Source: Podarcis raffonei
Lineage: Eukaryota; Chordata; Lepidosauria; Squamata; Lacertidae
Direction: 5' to 3'
Length of the DNA: 64,000 bases
NCBI RefSeq assembly: GCF_027172205.1
Contig: NC_070614.1
Span: 41,903,001 to 41,967,000 of the forward strand
Shown here: piece after piece, positions 30,681-41,841 of the stretch
Position numbering within the stretch: the first letter of the stretch is position 1
How the letters are laid out: each line of letters begins with the position of its first letter
Position numbers and translations under genes: made by a program
The notes under the pieces: generated by a model
What the model saw: only the letters and a program-made list of their open reading frames with translations
The model's database searches: none
Told to the model about the DNA's origin: nothing

Positions 30681-30790
30681 GGGGTAGGGAACCTCAGGCC
30701 CAGGGCCAAATGTGGCCATCCACACCTCTGTATTTGGCCCTTGGGGGTATCTTCACACCATCCTCTCCCCAGCAACACACACTCTGTCAC
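30681..30790. repeat. hAT-like fragment
   Basis: Contains CAGGGGTAGGGAACCTCAGG, a terminus of the short hAT family that ends with GGCC-rich sequence. The right end is unclear. Confidence 0.45.
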
Positions 30791-31509
30791 AGTCCAGTTC
30801 ACAGGTGATCAAAGTTCTAACAGGGGATGTCAGGACCAGGGGCAAGATGACGGGGTAGGAGCAGGAATGGGGGTCTAGAAGCCAGGATTCAGGAAGCCAA
30901 GGGTCCAAGGGTCAGGAAGCAGGGAGTCAAGAAGCCGAGGTTCAAGGATCAGAAATCAAGAAGTCAAACCCAGCAAGGCAGGAAGGGTGTTGCTGTGGCA
31001 AAGAGCTAAAGGGAAATGTTGACCTTATATCCCTTCCTGGCTCTTGCCACCAGGTGCAGTGAGTTACCTTGCCTCTTCAGAACAAACTTAGGAAGGCCCC
31101 AGTCCTGCAAAGTCCTATTGGTCACAGGGCCTGGCTCCTGCACACACACCTAACATACTCTCTCCTTATGCATACCCCATCCCCAGGTTTACTTCACACC
31201 CAACTGGCTGCAGTGGTGGATTAGGGGCTCTCAAATTTCAGCAGCGCCCTGTGCGCTGCTAAAATCGAGGGGACTCTTTGTGGGGGCACCACATTGTTTT
31301 GGTGCCCTCCTGCAGCTCAGTGCCCAGTGCAACCCTAAAACCATCTCTACTGGGTGGAATGTGCCCTCAAACTCTGACAATGCAATTTGCTTATCTGAAT
31401 GGAGGCAGGCAGGAAGGATGGGTGTATGTGTGCAGAAACTAGGCTAAGGTACAAATATAAAATCCACATCTGTTGCTCTTCTGACTTTGGCCTCTGGCCT
31501 CGCCCACCA

Positions 31510-32560
31510 CTCAGGGCCGGATTTAGGTTTGATGAGGCCCTAAGCTACTGAAGGTAATGGGGCCCTTTATATGTTCAGCTGTCCTTTGTCAACAACAAAT
31601 TGTCGACCCTACATTTGCCTGGTAACACATTTGAATAGGTATCAAGTAGCACACCCCAGCAAACGCCAGTCTTTTGAGGTTCCTGGCTATTTATTCAATA
31701 AATTTGTCAGTCACTTTTTTTTTTTTTTGGCCAATGCAACCCAAGGTGACTTACATTATCTTAAAAACAACATATAAGAAAATCTAAAAGACAGCTTAAT
31801 TTTTTTAAAAGCTGAATCGAGACATTCCACCCATGCAAAAAGGCCACAAATAATTAAATGCCCAGGGCCTGCTGAAAAAGTCCATTTTTGCCTGCCACCT
31901 AAAGATATGTAAGAATTGCATCTGGTGAGTGCGCTCTGTAAATGGGGACCCGCCACTGAAAAAGCCAATTGTCATGTTGCTGCCTTCTGGACCTTACATG
32001 GAGTGGGAACACAAAGAAGGTCCACAGATACCAATTGCAGAGTCCAGGTCAGTTCAGAGAGACAGACCTTGAGGTATTAAGGCCCTGAAGCACATTAGAA
32101 TTTATAGGTCAGAACTAGCACTTTGAATTGAGCCCAGAAACTAATTGGTAGCCAGATGGCCAGGATTGGTATGATATACTCAGACCTCCTTGCAAAGACA
32201 GATCTAGGTGAGTGTGACCGATTCAAGGAGCTTCTGGGGTGTCACGGCAGATGCCAAAACTATGAAGTCCAACAAAAGGCAAGAAGCGGGGAACACCAGA
32301 TTTTGGCATCACACAGGACACCACTGAAATTTGAGATGCCAAGGTCCGTCACTGCCATCTTGTCCCGGTTAGCAACCTGGTAGCCAAATTCTGCACCAGC
32401 TGCCATTTCTCAACCATCTTCAAAGGCAGGCCGGACCTATGTATAGTGAATTGCAGTAATCTAACCTAGAGATTAACGGAGCATAGACAACAGAAGTTAG
32501 ACCATCCCTGTCCTTGATTCAGACTCTGGAGTCTTCTTCATCAATTGGGTGGCCTTGAGA
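31510..32560 (-). mobile_element. hAT terminus plus degraded L2/CR1-clade fragments
   Basis: 31513-31610 (CAGGGCCGGATTTAGGTTTG) matches the left end of the nested element at 49110. 31720-32470 contains antisense LINE-like tail sequence (GCACTTTGAATTGAGCCCAG, AGCCAGATGGCCAGG) related in pattern to the L2 copies. Highly decayed. Confidence 0.4.
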
Positions 32561-33204
32561 AAAGTACCCTATTTCAGGTTAGCCCACTTCACTGGGTTGT
32601 CATAAACATAAAGTGACACAGCTCCATGTACACTGATGGTTGGGGACCATGTTATCTGTGGAATAGACTGCACACATATGATTGGCATATGAGGCCTACC
32701 AGTAAAAGTTGCTATCAGGAACAAAGACTTTTCAGCACCTTTAGACCTCCCTCCCCAGGTAAATATGTATAGCCCTATCAAAACTAGTTTTTTAAGAAAA
32801 AACTGCAGACTGCTTCTTATTGTTGTACCAGTCTTCAGGTAATCAGTTATTGTCCTATGCTTGAAGAATTTTTGCTGCTTCTGATTGTAAATTATTATAA
32901 TTGCATTGATAGCTTACTTGCCATTGTTTTCAGCTTTATATGTGTTTAAAACATTTATTTCAGTGATGTCGCCTATCAATAATGCCCACACAGTCACCTC
33001 AACATTTTGAAGGAGAAAGAAAGAAGGAAGGAAAGAAAGAAAGAACAGTTTATTCCTCATTCCACTGTATTTCTCATTTACGGGAAGTTTTGGAAACATG
33101 CAGCCAATGGTGCAATTTTCAGATGAAAGCCCTCTGTCCTCCTTTCACCATCTATATGTTGCAAGTGCTTGATTTTCCCCCCTCTTTCCCCCTCATCCTG
33201 GCCT

Positions 33205-33299
33205 AACTGAAACCTATATAATAATTCAGACAGCAGCTTGAGATACACTTGCTTCCATAGAAAGTGGCATCCTGTACCTTGAGACTTCTCTGAACTTGG
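33205..33299 (+). promoter_or_regulatory. TATA promoter and leader exon upstream of RNase-3, lectin-type
   Basis: A TATA box (CTATATAATAA, 33214-33224) is followed by a leader exon ending GAACTTGG|GTAAGTTGGA (exon end 33299). The segment aligns with the C-type lectin leader exon at 54529-54609: TATATAA, GCAGCAG, CTTGCTT, CATC, CTTGA and the identical 17-base donor region GAACTTGGGTAAGTTGG. No lectin exon lies downstream before RNase-3, so this is the nearest candidate leader for RNase-3 (intron ~2.5 kb). Its use by RNase-3 is inferred from position only. Confidence 0.6.
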
Positions 33300-33879
33300 G
33301 TAAGTTGGAAGTGGACCTTCACAAACTTGTGCCTGCTGTTTTACCCTTTAAGGAAACTGAACTTTGACTGTCCCATATTAAGGAAGCTTTCTCTTCTTTC
33401 TTTAGTGGGTAGAGTTGAAAGGATTTCTTTCTCCCTAACGTATTCTCTCTCTCTCTCTCTCTCATTTCTAAATTGCCTTTTGTATGGACCTCAAGCCCAC
33501 CATAAAAGCAACTAAAAATAATTTTTAAAACAGTCCAGAAAACAAGGAAGCATATTTACTAATGGGTATCTTTTGTTGGGGCTCCTGACAGTATCGCCAA
33601 GTTTATGACATCTGGCATCTTTATTGTGTGGTCTGTTATTTGGAAGGACTGTGGCCCGGTGGCAGACCACATGCTGTGCATGCAAAAGGTCTCAGATTCA
33701 ATCACTGGCGTTTTCATCTTGGACTGGGAAAAGACTCCTGCCTGAACCTCTGGAGAGCCACTGCCAATCACTGAAAAGAATACTGACCCAAATGGACAAA
33801 TAGCCTGCCTCGTTATAAAGCTGCTTTCTAATGCACTGTCTTTGAGTGGCTGCCAGCACTGTGCTTGGCTTCTCTGAGA

Positions 33880-34330
33880 ATTACATCTTCAACATTTTCT
33901 CCTCCCCTCCTTTTTTTCTTTTTCTATATAAATATTGCATTATTGCCCAAAAAAGAGTACAGTTACACAAATAATACAAGTTACACAAATAATACAAATA
34001 ATACAATAAATAAAAAGCTACTAATAGGAAGAAAAAATACAAAAAATAAGAAAATGATACATATTGAAAAGAAAAAGGAAGAGAGAAATCAAAAGGAAAA
34101 TAGAAAAAGTTGACTTCCTTCGACCACTATACAGTTTATATGATCTCATATCTTTAGTTGTTTGTAATCATTTTGCATTAATGGAGAGACTATTTGTTTA
34201 CTTGTGGAATTTTTAATCTCTATATTATAATTTTGGGAAATGACTTTCTTCATAAAATTTGTAAAGACATCCCATTCTCTCCTGATTTTTTGCATCTTTA
34301 ATGTTTTCTAGCAGTGAAGTCCACCCACCT
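33880..34330 (-). mobile_element. L1 3' end fragment, antisense
   Basis: T-rich start (CCTCCTTTTTTTCTTTTTC) followed by A-rich sequence with TTACACAAATAATACA repeats and then an antisense ORF2-tail-like part (CATCCCATTCTCTCCTGATTTTTTGCATC). Resembles the antisense L1 at 12675-13203. Confidence 0.55.
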
Positions 34331-34709
34331 TAAATTAGTTGCAGAGCACACCAACACTTGTGGCGTATGTCTTGGGGTGAAGCCACCCACCTGGCGCTAG
34401 TATCAATGCTGCTGTCCTGGACAGGGCTGGGACAGGGCAGTGGCATGGTTTGATCCACACAAGCACATCAGCAGGAATACTAGATTGGTCCTGCCAGTGC
34501 CACCATGTGGCCAAAAACTCTTGCTGCCACCCTGCCCTGCTCCGAGCCCTTTCAGGTACGTAGCAGGAATGCAGGTGCCAGGAGGACAGCTCCACCCCAT
34601 CACACGTGCTGTGGCTACTGCACATTGAGCTGATAAGTCCTGTCTCTGGGTTATAACAAAGCTTATAAGATAAATGTCCAGGGTATCACATGACAGTCTG
34701 TTCCTAAAG

Positions 34710-34711
34710 AT

Positions 34712-34788
<77 letters not shown>
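34710..34788. repeat. (GACA)n/(AC)n/(AG)n compound microsatellite
   Basis: ACAGACAGACAG units pass into CACACACA and then AGAGAG. Confidence 0.95.
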
Positions 34789-34790
<2 letters not shown>

Positions 34791-35828
34791 CAGAGCTGAA
34801 ACAATGAAAACAGAATAATGTCATTTGGATTTGAGGGTGGAAGATAATGTTTGTTTATAGAAAGTGGCTTTGTAGGGTATTATATTGAAGTGGCTGAAGT
34901 GAATACTGTTTATATACAGTGGTCAGATGAAGAATCAGAAGTTCTTCCATTTCTGAACTTTATTTCCCCCCCTTCCTCCCTCTCTTTTTTACTCTCTTGT
35001 CTATTTCTTTTTCTTTATTTCTCTCTCTCTATGTCCCCTGCGTTTCTTTCTCTCTTTCCCCCCCCTATGTTATTATTGTATTTAGATCAATGTTTTAGTT
35101 TTGGACAAAAAATGAGATATTTGATATTTCTCTTTATAAATCCTAATAAAATGTATTAGGAGCAATCTGGGTGAGTCTTAACCTCTTCTGACTAGAATTT
35201 ACCCATGGGGAATTTTTTTCCGGTAGTATTCAACTAAGTACCACTCAGAGTTAGTCATACTCTTTATTTTCATTGGGTCTACACTGAACAGGACAACTGT
35301 TGAATACCACCCTTTATTTGGCTTAACATACAGTATAAAGGCCAATCTGCTTAATCTGCACTTTTTAAAAGAATATGCAAATAGAAACACAGCTACCCCT
35401 TTGAAATTTATATTTCTCTGAATTTTGCAATACATTTCTCCAGCCAGAAATGCTTATATTACAGAAATGCTCATATTAGGGTGAAGTGCATATATAAAGG
35501 CATATATTCATGAAAATAACATGTAAAAATGCATTATATTAGAGAAATGTGTTTTGAAAGAAATGTGCATTTTAGGTAAAACTGCTGACAAAAATGTGTA
35601 TGTTAGGAGAAATTGGTGCTAAAATGCTGCTGAATGTTCTTGAGGACTTTCTAAATAAATAAATAAATTGCAAACAAATGTGGAAATGCGGAGAATGGAA
35701 CTTAAAGTTGGGGAGGGGTGAGAAACATCCCTATCAGTGCCTCTTATTTTATTCCTGAAGAAATTCGCTCCTTGCTTTAAAATATCCTCCTCTTCTTCCT
35801 TCTGCTCTATAGATTCAACAGCCCCACC

Positions 35829-36263
35829 ATGATCACCACCAAAGGTTCTTGCTGGCTGCTGTTGCGTTTGGCCGTCCTCCTCGTGGTTCTGCTGGTGCAG
35901 TCCAGCGAAGGAGCAAGCTACCAGGATTTTGCGAGGAGACACATTGATTATCCAAAAACCGCAGCAAACAACCCCAATGCCTACTGCAACTTGATGATGG
36001 CTCGGAGAGGACTGAACAGGCCGGTCTGCAAACCCACCAACACCTTCATCAACGGCAATCCCCGCTCCGTCCAGGCAATCTGTGGCAGAGGGGGAACTCA
36101 CTTCCGGGGCAATTTATATACCAGCAGGAGTCGCTTCCGTGTGGTCGTCTGTCGCAGCACAGGAAGATTCCCCAACTGTAATTATCGTGGCAGGGCGCAG
36201 TCCAAGCGAGTCCGTGTGGGCTGCAGAAATAGATTGCCTGTTCACCTTGACAGACTAGTGTGA
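35829..36263 (+). CDS. RNase-3: arginine-rich secreted RNase A-superfamily ribonuclease
   Basis: 144 residues with a signal peptide ending near QSSEG. It has all three catalytic residues: His in ARRHIDY, Lys in the canonical CKPTNTF, and His in LPVHLDR. It has six mature cysteines. The mature chain has about 20 Arg and 3 Lys against 3 acidic residues, a net charge near +20, far above the other three copies. Arg occurs in pairs and alternations (SRSRFRVV, KRVRVGCRNR). In this superfamily such charge goes with heparin or bacterial-surface binding, as in eosinophil cationic protein and bird leukocyte RNases, so an antimicrobial role is plausible. The coding exon opens at AG 35811-35812 and the start context is CCACCATG. 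A poly(A) signal AATAAA lies at 37582-37587, giving a long 3' UTR that includes a hAT-like insertion. Confidence 0.93.
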   Translation: MITTKGSCWLLLRLAVLLVVLLVQSSEGASYQDFARRHIDYPKTAANNPNAYCNLMMARRGLNRPVCKPTNTFINGNPRSVQAICGRGGTHFRGNLYTSRSRFRVVVCRSTGRFPNCNYRGRAQSKRVRVGCRNRLPVHLDRLV

Positions 36264-36961
36264 TGCAACCCACCATTCATCCACAGGAAGCAGAAGTCTG
36301 AGGACATTCTGGCAACCGTTGAATTTCCCTTTGCTTGCTGCTTTCTCTACCGCTTAACTTTGAGGGCATATCCACACTGCAGGCTTAAAGTGGATTAGCA
36401 ATAGTTCCTTCCTATGAAATGTAGACCTGAGAGGAGGGGGCAGGAGTCACCAACAAATATTTATGGGAGCCACTTCTTTGCTCATTCAGTTCTTTTTCTT
36501 TGCTTTCTGCTTTTCCTACAATGTACCTCCACAGTGCAGGTTTAAACCCAGTTTAGAAATAGTTCCTTCTCCCCAGGGGCCCCTGGGGAACTGTAGGTCT
36601 GAGAAGCGGAACTAGGGGAATTAAACTGTTCCTTACTCAGATCTTTTTCTATGTGGTTTTCAGGGTTTTGCCAAAGGTGGAAAGATGCCAAAGAGGCACA
36701 ACTTTTGCACTTTTAGTGGTCGGGTACTAAAAAGAATAATCGCAGAATGTGTAGCTCATCATGAAAGCTAGATCTGCTGAAATTCCCTTTTCTACACAAC
36801 TGTTCAAGGTGTAGGACACCTGCCCTCTTTTACATCTGGTGACCCTGCTTTTATCTCATGATGATATCCCCTCTTCACCTCCTCCAGCATCCCTTCCTCA
36901 GACCCTCACCTGAGAAACATAATGCATTTCAAACGAGTCAATTTGTTCACTGAGAAAATGA

Positions 36962-37096
36962 AACAGGGGTGGAGAATCTGTGGCCCTCTAGTGGCCATTT
37001 GACCTTAACTCCCATCAGCCTAAGCTAGTATGATCAATGGTTATGGATGGTGGGAGTTGTGATCCTTCAATACCTTGAGGGCCACAAAGTTCCCCA
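36962..37096. mobile_element. hAT-like nonautonomous element in RNase-3 3' region
   Basis: From CAGGGGTGGAGAATCTGTGG to AGGGCCACAAAGTTCCCCAATG, near-inverted termini around CCCATCAGCC and ATGGTGGGAGTTG. Same family as 23488-23615. Confidence 0.65.
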
Positions 37097-37581
37097 ATGG
37101 CATTAACGCTCTGCTTCACCCAGGCATGTGTATTGCTTGATTTCTGTATGCATCGTCACTCCCTAGCAGTGACTGGGAGCTGAAAGCATGACCTTCTCCT
37201 TCCATACAGATACACTAGGGAATGCTGCCTGAGAGAAGACATTCTCTGTGACAGTCCCTAAGGTGTTAAATTCCCCTTTCCCCACAGGGATGTTTCTGAC
37301 ACCTATATTACAAAGCTTTCACCTTTGATGAAGACTCATCTCTTTGCCCTGGTTTTCGACACCTGAGATATTTGTTTTTAGGATTGTAAATTGTTTCAAA
37401 TGGTTTTAATCCTTTATTGTTACATTGTGGGTAGTGTTTTGGGACGATATGATGAATGGCAGGCAAGAAATCTATAATCAATGTTAATAAATAGCACTTT
37501 CTCCTACCTCCTCCAGTCTTAGCAAATATGTATCAACTTGTAGAGGCCTTTACTATCATAAGCACCCTTGCTTTAGCATGC

Positions 37582-37587
37582 AATAAA
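37582..37587 (+). promoter_or_regulatory. poly(A) signal, probable RNase-3 3' end
   Basis: AATAAA in GCATGCAATAAAATGAC, 1.3 kb after the RNase-3 stop. It is the first convincing hexamer in a favourable context, although nearer variants might be used. Confidence 0.5.
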
Positions 37588-37839
37588 ATGACTTTTTGCA
37601 AATACAAATACTGAAACGGTGTTTCTGTGTCTAAGAAGTTCTTAAGTGTGAAGGCTGTGGCAAACTCTGTCGTGTGGATAATGCACTCTGCACATGCCCA
37701 GAGAATTCCTTCTTCATTCTATGGAAGTGGTTAGCTGTGGAAGAGAAATGAGTACTTGTGTCTATGAAGTAATTCATAAGTACTGGGGCCCTGCTTTCCT
37801 TCTCCTTAAAAATCCCTGGTCCTGAATGTGATAACTGTG

Positions 37840-38474
37840 CCCCTAAAGGACCAGGTATGTAGCCTTGTGGTCATTTTGGACTCACAGCTGTCCATGGAGG
37901 CACAGGTCAATTCTGTGTCCAGAGCCACTTTCTACCAGCTCCATCTGGTATGCTGACTGAGACCCTACCTACCCACCCACTGTCTTGCCAGAGTGGTGCA
38001 TGCTCTGGTTATCTCCCGCTTAGACTACTGCAATGCACTCTACGTGGGGCTACCTTTGAGGGTGACTCAGAAACGACAACTAATCTTGAATGCAACTTCC
38101 AGACTGGTGACTGCGAGCAGATACCGGGAACATATAACACCAGTTCTAAAAGATTTACAGTGGCTCGCAGTATATTTCCAAGCAAAATTCAAAGGGTTGG
38201 TGCTGACCTTTAAAGCCCTAAATGGCTCTGGCCCTGTATACCTGAAAGAGCATCTCCATCCCCATCATTCAGCCCAGATACCAGGTCCAGTCCTGAAGGC
38301 CTTCTGGTGGTTCCCTCGCTACAAGAAATGAAGTTACAGGGGGCCAGGGAGAGGGCCTTCTCGGTAGTGCTGCCCTCCCATCAGATGCTAAAGAGATAAA
38401 TAATTATACAACTTTATAAAGACATCTGAAGTTAGCCCTATATTGGGGAGTTTCTAATGTTTGATCTTCTTCTT

Positions 38475-38543
<69 letters not shown>

Positions 38544-38545
38544 AT
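37840..38545 (+). mobile_element. L2-clade LINE: reverse-transcriptase C-terminal fragment and tail
   Basis: The plus strand translates, with frameshifts, to a typical L2-type RT end: VISRLDYCNALYVGLPL, then a SRLVTASRYREHITPVLKDL segment, then LTFKALNGSGPVYLKEHLHP. It ends in a compound (TTC)n/(TTA)n microsatellite (38466-38540). This copy identifies the antisense tails at 4355, 22085, 27715 and 47585 as the same family. Confidence 0.8.
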
Positions 38546-39714
38546 TCAGTTGGAGGCCTCCCAGAGTAGCTTAGGTAGGATATATCATGATGATGATGAT
38601 GATGATATTTTGGCCCATTTATCCAATCTCTTAAAGTCATATTGAATCCCAATTCTGTATTCTGTGGCATTAGCTACCCCTCCCAGATGTGATGAGCATA
38701 ATCTCAATTCCTGCATCCAAGTAATTCATAAACAACGGGCCCAGGAAAGAACTGTGCAGCACCCCACTTTCTTCCAGGTTGATGAGGAACCATAAGTGAG
38801 CATTCTTTGGATTCAGTCAGTCAAATCCACCTATCCTTGTCCAGAAAAGAAAAGAAAAGAAAAGAAAAGAAAAGGATGGCGGGGGGGGGGAAGAGTTGCA
38901 GAATGGAATGGCAACAGAAAACCAGTATATCAAATTACAATCCTACATCACTAAGTATCAGATGATATTTAAATACCCCAGGCATTCTGTTGGCTTAGCT
39001 GAGAATTGCTTGTACTCTGAACTCTTGGTTGTTGTCACTGTTTTTCAGGGCTGAACATCTCTGGAAATTGGGCAGATAAGTAGATAAGAGCAGTCCCAGT
39101 GAAGCCTGCCAAGTGTGAAACCTGAACAAGCAGAGCATAGGAGTTTCTTTTTCTTTTTTCCTTTTAAAGGGCCAGGATCTTTTGCTCAAATGATGGTGCC
39201 TACAGTTGTTCCAGCTGTCAATACATTCTGACACATCATCTCACTGATAAATTATTGTCTACAGGCTTCTTTCTTTCCTTTGGAGTTGTTGTGTTGCCAG
39301 AATTAATTTCCCTCTCTAGGCTCTCTAGAAGTCAACAGTGAAAGCTTATCCATATCTACCCAGAAGAAAACATTTGCTCCATATTTTCTGACCCATCATC
39401 ACCCTGGTATATCCCCCTGCCTTGGTCTCCCCCCGTCATACTTTTGGGAGTGCCTTCTGGATAGTTGGAGGTGTTGAAGTTGTTGGGAGCATTTGGTTCC
39501 CTCTCTAGGCACTCCAGAAGGCAGCCTGATGCATATCTGACCCACCAGGGCTCATCTTACATTCAACATGCAGAAATATTAAGATTAAAATTGGTTGGGG
39601 CATCAGCTGCTATTTGTCCACCGTTGCTGCACCGTTAGTTGTGGAAACTCTCCAATAAGCTTCTGAGATCTGCACTGAGTGAGATAAACATCAGGTGGAT
39701 ATATATACTCAAGA
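38546..39714. other. gene-free stretch with short microsatellites
   Basis: Contains (GAT)n at 38588-38606, (AAAAG)n at 38845-38873 and a G-run. No exon recognised. The last ~350 bases are upstream sequence of the RNase-4 promoter. Confidence 0.5.
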
Positions 39715-39982
39715 GTCCCTTGACCAATGAATGAAGTTGAAAAGTAAGAATTTCCCAATTCCGAGCTGGGAGAGTGCCTAACTACATTGGAAGAGATCCA
39801 TATTTACAAGAAGAGAGCAGTCACATTGCCACTCAAAAGCTTGCGTGCTGGAGAGAGATTCTTCAACCTTATGGAATATAAGTGGGATCTCACTAAGCGT
39901 AAGTGATCAGAGGAGACCAGGATAAAGTCATTTCCCACCTGAAAAGTTACTCTTGTTGCTGCCATTCTTTCTTATATATACG
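39715..39982 (+). promoter_or_regulatory. promoter and noncoding exon 1 of RNase-4
   Basis: Homologous to 24350-24613. It has a TATA-like box AATATAAG (39875-39882), then the leader block GTGATCAGAGGAGACCAG, ending at ACG|GTAAGTAGGAAATCA (exon end 39982). Divergence from the RNase-2 promoter is moderate, with the TATA region and donor best kept. Confidence 0.8.
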
Positions 39983-40104
39983 GTAAGTAGGAAATCATCC
40001 TAATCAGTCTTGCTCTGAGTCTGTTCTTTGCATATAGAGTCCTTTGGTACCTTTCAGTAGTAACAAGATTTGCAGAAATCAGCAGGTGAAGATAAACAAT
40101 ATTA

Positions 40105-40352
40105 CAGTGGTACCTCAGGTTAAGTACTTAATTCATTCTGGAGGTCCGTTCTTAACCTGAAACTGTTCTTAACCTGAAGCACCACCTTAGCTAATGAGGC
40201 CTCCAGCTGCCATTGTGCCACCGTTGTGCGATTTCTGTTCTCATCCTGAAGCAAAGTTCTTAACCCAAGGTACTATTTCTGGGTTAGCGGAGTCTGTAAC
40301 TGTAACCTGAAGCGTCTGTAACCTGAAGCGTCTGTAACCTGAGGTACCACTG
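40105..40352 (+). mobile_element. mariner-like MITE in RNase-4 intron
   Basis: CAGTGGTACCTCAGGTTAAG to GAGGTACCACTG between TA pairs (40103-40104 and 40353-40354). The AACCTGAAGCGTCTGT unit is duplicated near the right end, which makes this copy slightly longer. Confidence 0.9.
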
Positions 40353-40419
40353 TACCTGCTAAGTTTTCTCCACCACTGGCTCTATCTACACCCCTCTCAT
40401 TGGTGTTTCTTTCCCTGAT

Positions 40420-40530
40420 TATGGAAATATGTTTAATGTTTGTTATTGTGGTATGTATTTTTGTGTATTTTTGTGTATGTATTGTAAACCACCCTGTGAT
40501 CTTTGGATGAAGGGTGGTATAGAATTTTTA
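40420..40530 (+). repeat. LINE 3' tail fragment
   Basis: ATTGTAAACCACCCTGTGAT and a GGGTGGTATAGAA block match the tail at 174-215. Confidence 0.55.
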
Positions 40531-40855
40531 CTAACAACAACAGCTGCATTGCAAATTCGGGGAAAATGTGAATTTCAAAGGACAGCAGCGTTTTTGTTTG
40601 TATTCTGTTTCAGACAGCCTAGAGTTCATGGATTCGCTTTTAAATGTGAACTGAATCTTATTTCTCCCTTATCCCTAATTTCAGCCCACCAGCACTACTA
40701 CCTGAAGCCTGAAATGGTTCACTCTAGACTTCTACCACCTCATTTTGTATATAGCCTTGTTTTCATCTTACACAAATAGGCATCACTTTAACATTCCCCC
40801 ATTTATTCCTCCTCCTCCTCCTCCTCCTCCTCTCTGTAGATTCCAAGCCCCCACC

Positions 40856-41299
40856 ATGTGGTCCTCCAAGGTCTCCTGCTCATTGCTGGTGCATCTGGCC
40901 ATCCTTCTTGGGCTTCTGCTTGTGCGGTCTGGTGAAGGACAGTCCCGAGAAGCTTTTGTTTGGAAGCACATAGATTACCCCAAAAGCTACCCAACTTCCC
41001 ACCCTGACACCTACTGCACGCTGATGATGATGCAGAGAGGGATGACTCGATATGTTTGCAAAGAGACAAGTACCTTCATCAACGACTTCCCCATAAGTGT
41101 GGTGCAAGTGTGCAGAGGGAGAGGGACTCCTTCAAGTAACTACTTTGACAGCACAGACACCTTTGATATGGTCCTCTGCAGATACACAGGTGGCCCACCT
41201 CCTTATAACTGCAGGTACAGTGGCAAACCCGCACACTTACGCATTCGTGTGACCTGCACCGGCAACCATCCGACTCACTATGTGACTCAAAGGACATAG
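40856..41299 (+). CDS. RNase-4: secreted RNase A-superfamily ribonuclease with altered signature
   Basis: 147 residues. The signal peptide (SKVSCSLLVHLAILLGLLLV) ends near RSGEG|QSRE. The two catalytic histidines (WKHIDYPKS; HPTHYVTQ) and the lysine are present. The family signature reads CKETSTF instead of CKxxNTF, so the Asn next to the catalytic Lys (Asn44 in RNase A) is Ser. That Asn helps shape the active site, so activity may be reduced or altered. Six mature cysteines are kept. It is the sister of RNase-2, sharing the loop FDSTDTFDMV and the C-terminus THYVTQ. The ATG at 40856 has a strong context (CCCACCATG) and follows the acceptor TCTGTAG (40833-40839). The (CCT)n run at about 40808-40831 is the polypyrimidine tract, unusually long and repetitive. 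Confidence 0.93.
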   Translation: MWSSKVSCSLLVHLAILLGLLLVRSGEGQSREAFVWKHIDYPKSYPTSHPDTYCTLMMMQRGMTRYVCKETSTFINDFPISVVQVCRGRGTPSSNYFDSTDTFDMVLCRYTGGPPPYNCRYSGKPAHLRIRVTCTGNHPTHYVTQRT

Positions 41300-41841
41300 G
41301 CAAATGGTGATGCAACTCACCCTCCATCTACAAAAGCCAGAAGCTGTTGGACATTTTGGCCCAAACTCAGTTCTATTATCCTGCATGCTTTCACCTCGAT
41401 GTATCTCTGTAACATATCCACAATACAAACTTTTGCTTCTCCAAGAGTCATTTGCTTTCCCAGGGAACCCTGGGAACTGTAGCTCTTCAAGAAGCAGTTA
41501 TGGGAAATACCTTTGGGTGACATTTCTTCATCCCTTTTCCTTTTGGCCTCTATGGGTATCTTTTCCCTCTTTCCACCATGATAATGAAAGCATCACCTGC
41601 TGCGCCCCTCTCCTCAGCATTTTCACCAAACAGCATCAGATTTATAAGCAGAAGTATAAACATGCCATGTTTGTTCCACCAAGGGATGGATGACAAATTC
41701 ATTTTGATTCACATTTTAATGTGGCACTACCTAATTCACATCTTCCAAAACTGCATGGGAACCAAAACATTCGAAATACATACTTCTCTGAATTTTGCAA
41801 TACAGCTCTTCATCTGAGTTATGCTGACCAAAATGAGTATA

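Noticed and set aside
33299-35812. Hidden lectin exons behind the lectin-type leader at 33.2 kb
   Set aside because: No reading frame with SCPxxW, WIGL, QPD/EPN or WND-type motifs was found on the plus strand before RNase-3.
40745-40855. N-terminal extension of RNase-4
   Set aside because: It reads through the polypyrimidine tract and the AG acceptor at 40838-40839, so it is intronic. The CCACCATG at 40856 is the start.
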